Shown: one piece after another, positions 5,084 through 6,134 of the stretch
How positions within the stretch are numbered: position 1 is the first letter of the stretch
Layout: the number at the start of each line of letters is the position of its first letter
Assembly: GCA_937135995.1 (NCBI GenBank)
Contig: CAKZOF010000803.1
Location: forward strand, 1 to 6,134
Direction of reading: 5' to 3'
Length of the DNA stretch: 6,134 nt
From: an uncultured Pyrinomonas sp.
Lineage (GTDB): Bacteria > Acidobacteriota > Blastocatellia > Pyrinomonadales > Pyrinomonadaceae
Program-made: the position numbers and the translations under genes
Notes under the pieces: generated by a model
Seen by the model: only the letters and a program-made list of their open reading frames with translations
Database searches by the model: none
What the model was told of the DNA's origin: nothing

Positions 5084-6134
5084 TCAATCGAGAACGGACC
5101 GCAGCGCAGCGCGCACCACGGATGGCGCGACTTCGCGCTCTGGAACGATGCGCGCGCAGCCGATGCTTTCGAGCAGAACCCAGTGCAATTCGCCGCCGAA
5201 AGATTTCTTGTCGAGCCGCAGGGCGGCAAGAACAGCTTCCGGCTCGACGCCTCGGAGCTTCGGCAAGCGACCGGCCAATCCAATGGCAGCGCGCAACTCC
5301 TCCAATTCCGCGCGCGCGAGCAGCCCGAGCTGCGCCGAGATTTCGCCTGCCGCCATCATGCCGTAGCCGACCGCTTCGCCATGGCGCAGACGGCGGTATC
5401 CGGTCACGGCCTCGAGCGCATGGCCGACCGTGTGGCCGAAGTTCAAAATGCGCCGCGAACGCCGATCCGTGCGCGTCATCTCCTCGCGTTCATCGCCGGC
5501 GACGATCTCCGCTTTGAAGGCGCAGTGGGCCGCGATCAAATCGGCCAAAGCGTCGCGGTCGCTCAACGGAGCGCCCGTGGCCAATCGGTCGCGCGTCGCC
5601 TCGAAAAGCGCCCGGCTGCCCACAGCGCCGTGCTTGATCGCTTCGCACCAGCCGGCCGCAAGCTCGCGTCGCGGCAGGCTCTTCAAAGTCTCCACGTCGA
5701 TGATGACGGCGCGCGGCTGGTGAAAAGCGCCGACGAGGTTTTTGCCCGCGCGCATGTTGACGCCCGTCTTGCCGCCGACGGACGCATCTATCTGGGCCAG
5801 CAGCGTCGTCGGCACCTGTACCAAGGCGAGCCCGCGCAGGTATATGGCCGCCGCAAATCCGGCGAGATCGCCGACCACGCCGCCGCCAAGCGCGACGACG
5901 ACATCGCTCCGCTCAAAGCGCGCTTCCGTCAAGCGCTCCAAAGCCCTTTCCACCGTGCGCAAATTCTTGTGCCGCTCGCCTTCGCCCATCAGCCAGTGGA
6001 CGACGTCGAAGCCGCGGCGTTGCAACCCTTGGGCGACCAGCGAGCCGTAGAGCGCCCACACGCGTCGATTGGAGACGACAAAGGCGCGGCGCGCGCGTTC
6101 ACCGACCACGGCACGCACGCGCTCGCCAACGTGC
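5084..6134 (-). CDS. aroB: 3-dehydroquinate synthase (5' end beyond window)
   Basis: Cytoplasmic NAD+- and metal-dependent enzyme converting DAHP (3-deoxy-D-arabino-heptulosonate 7-phosphate) to 3-dehydroquinate, second step of the shikimate pathway. The frame shows the family's motifs in order: GEGERHKNL, the NAD-binding GGGVVGDLAGFAA, PTTLLAQIDASVGGKTGVN, GKNLVGAFHQP, GWCEAIKHG, NFGHTVGHALE and LRHGEAVGYGM. The expected metal ligands are present: Glu in WCEAIKHG, His in NFGHTVGHALE and His in LRHGEAV. The C-terminus ends RAALRSVLD. A GTG at 6118 could be read as a start, but the frame stays open to the window edge (HVGER precedes it) and AroB proteins normally have an extra N-terminal strand, so I treat the gene as 5'-truncated. 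About 349 residues are visible; E. coli AroB has about 362. It is the first visible gene of the minus-strand run. Confidence 0.96.
   Translation of the reverse strand, partial: HVGERVRAVVGERARRAFVVSNRRVWALYGSLVAQGLQRRGFDVVHWLMGEGERHKNLRTVERALERLTEARFERSDVVVALGGGVVGDLAGFAAAIYLRGLALVQVPTTLLAQIDASVGGKTGVNMRAGKNLVGAFHQPRAVIIDVETLKSLPRRELAAGWCEAIKHGAVGSRALFEATRDRLATGAPLSDRDALADLIAAHCAFKAEIVAGDEREEMTRTDRRSRRILNFGHTVGHALEAVTGYRRLRHGEAVGYGMMAAGEISAQLGLLARAELEELRAAIGLAGRLPKLRGVEPEAVLAALRLDKKSFGGELHWVLLESIGCARIVPEREVAPSVVRAALRSVLD

Noticed and set aside
5052..5517. Plus-strand open frames antisense to aroB
   Set aside because: They overlap a frame with every AroB motif, and their arginine/serine-rich translations match the usual shadows of GC-rich coding DNA.

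Overview
The window looks like ordinary chromosomal DNA of a fairly GC-rich Gram-negative bacterium. I infer Acidobacteriota, possibly the Blastocatellia/Pyrinomonas side. The reasons are an Oar-type TonB-dependent receptor with an N-terminal carboxypeptidase-regulatory-like domain, typical of that phylum, and a HEAT-like protein of a type I associate with Acidobacteriota and myxobacteria. The taxon is an inference and was not checked by any search.

Layout. Positions 1-2282 (minus strand) hold the first 760 codons of a large outer-membrane receptor gene whose 3' end lies beyond position 1. A divergent intergenic region follows (2283-2561). It contains a good Shine-Dalgarno site for the receptor, a TTACGG/CCGTAA inverted repeat in the receptor's leader, and a perfect 15-bp-arm palindrome with a third nearby copy of its core. 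Positions 2562-3761 (plus strand) encode a 399-residue alpha-helical HEAT-like repeat protein of unknown function. A 242-bp convergent gap with small hairpins follows. Positions 4004-6134 (minus strand) carry a run of three genes, in transcription order: aroB (3-dehydroquinate synthase, 5' end beyond the window), a small single-pass membrane protein resembling DUF4845, and a DUF2227-like multi-pass putative metal-binding membrane protein.

How the genes relate. aroB supplies the second step of the shikimate pathway. The DUF4845-like gene starts 33 bp after the aroB stop behind a strong Shine-Dalgarno, so co-transcription is likely. The DUF2227-like gene follows 99 bp later and may be in the same unit. 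The receptor and the HEAT-like gene are transcribed away from each other and share the palindrome-bearing region. No functional link between them can be shown from sequence.

I found no tRNA, rRNA, CRISPR array, transposase or phage gene, and no convincing new system. The best leads are the palindrome/triple decamer at 2454-2502 and the uncharacterised HEAT-like protein next to it.
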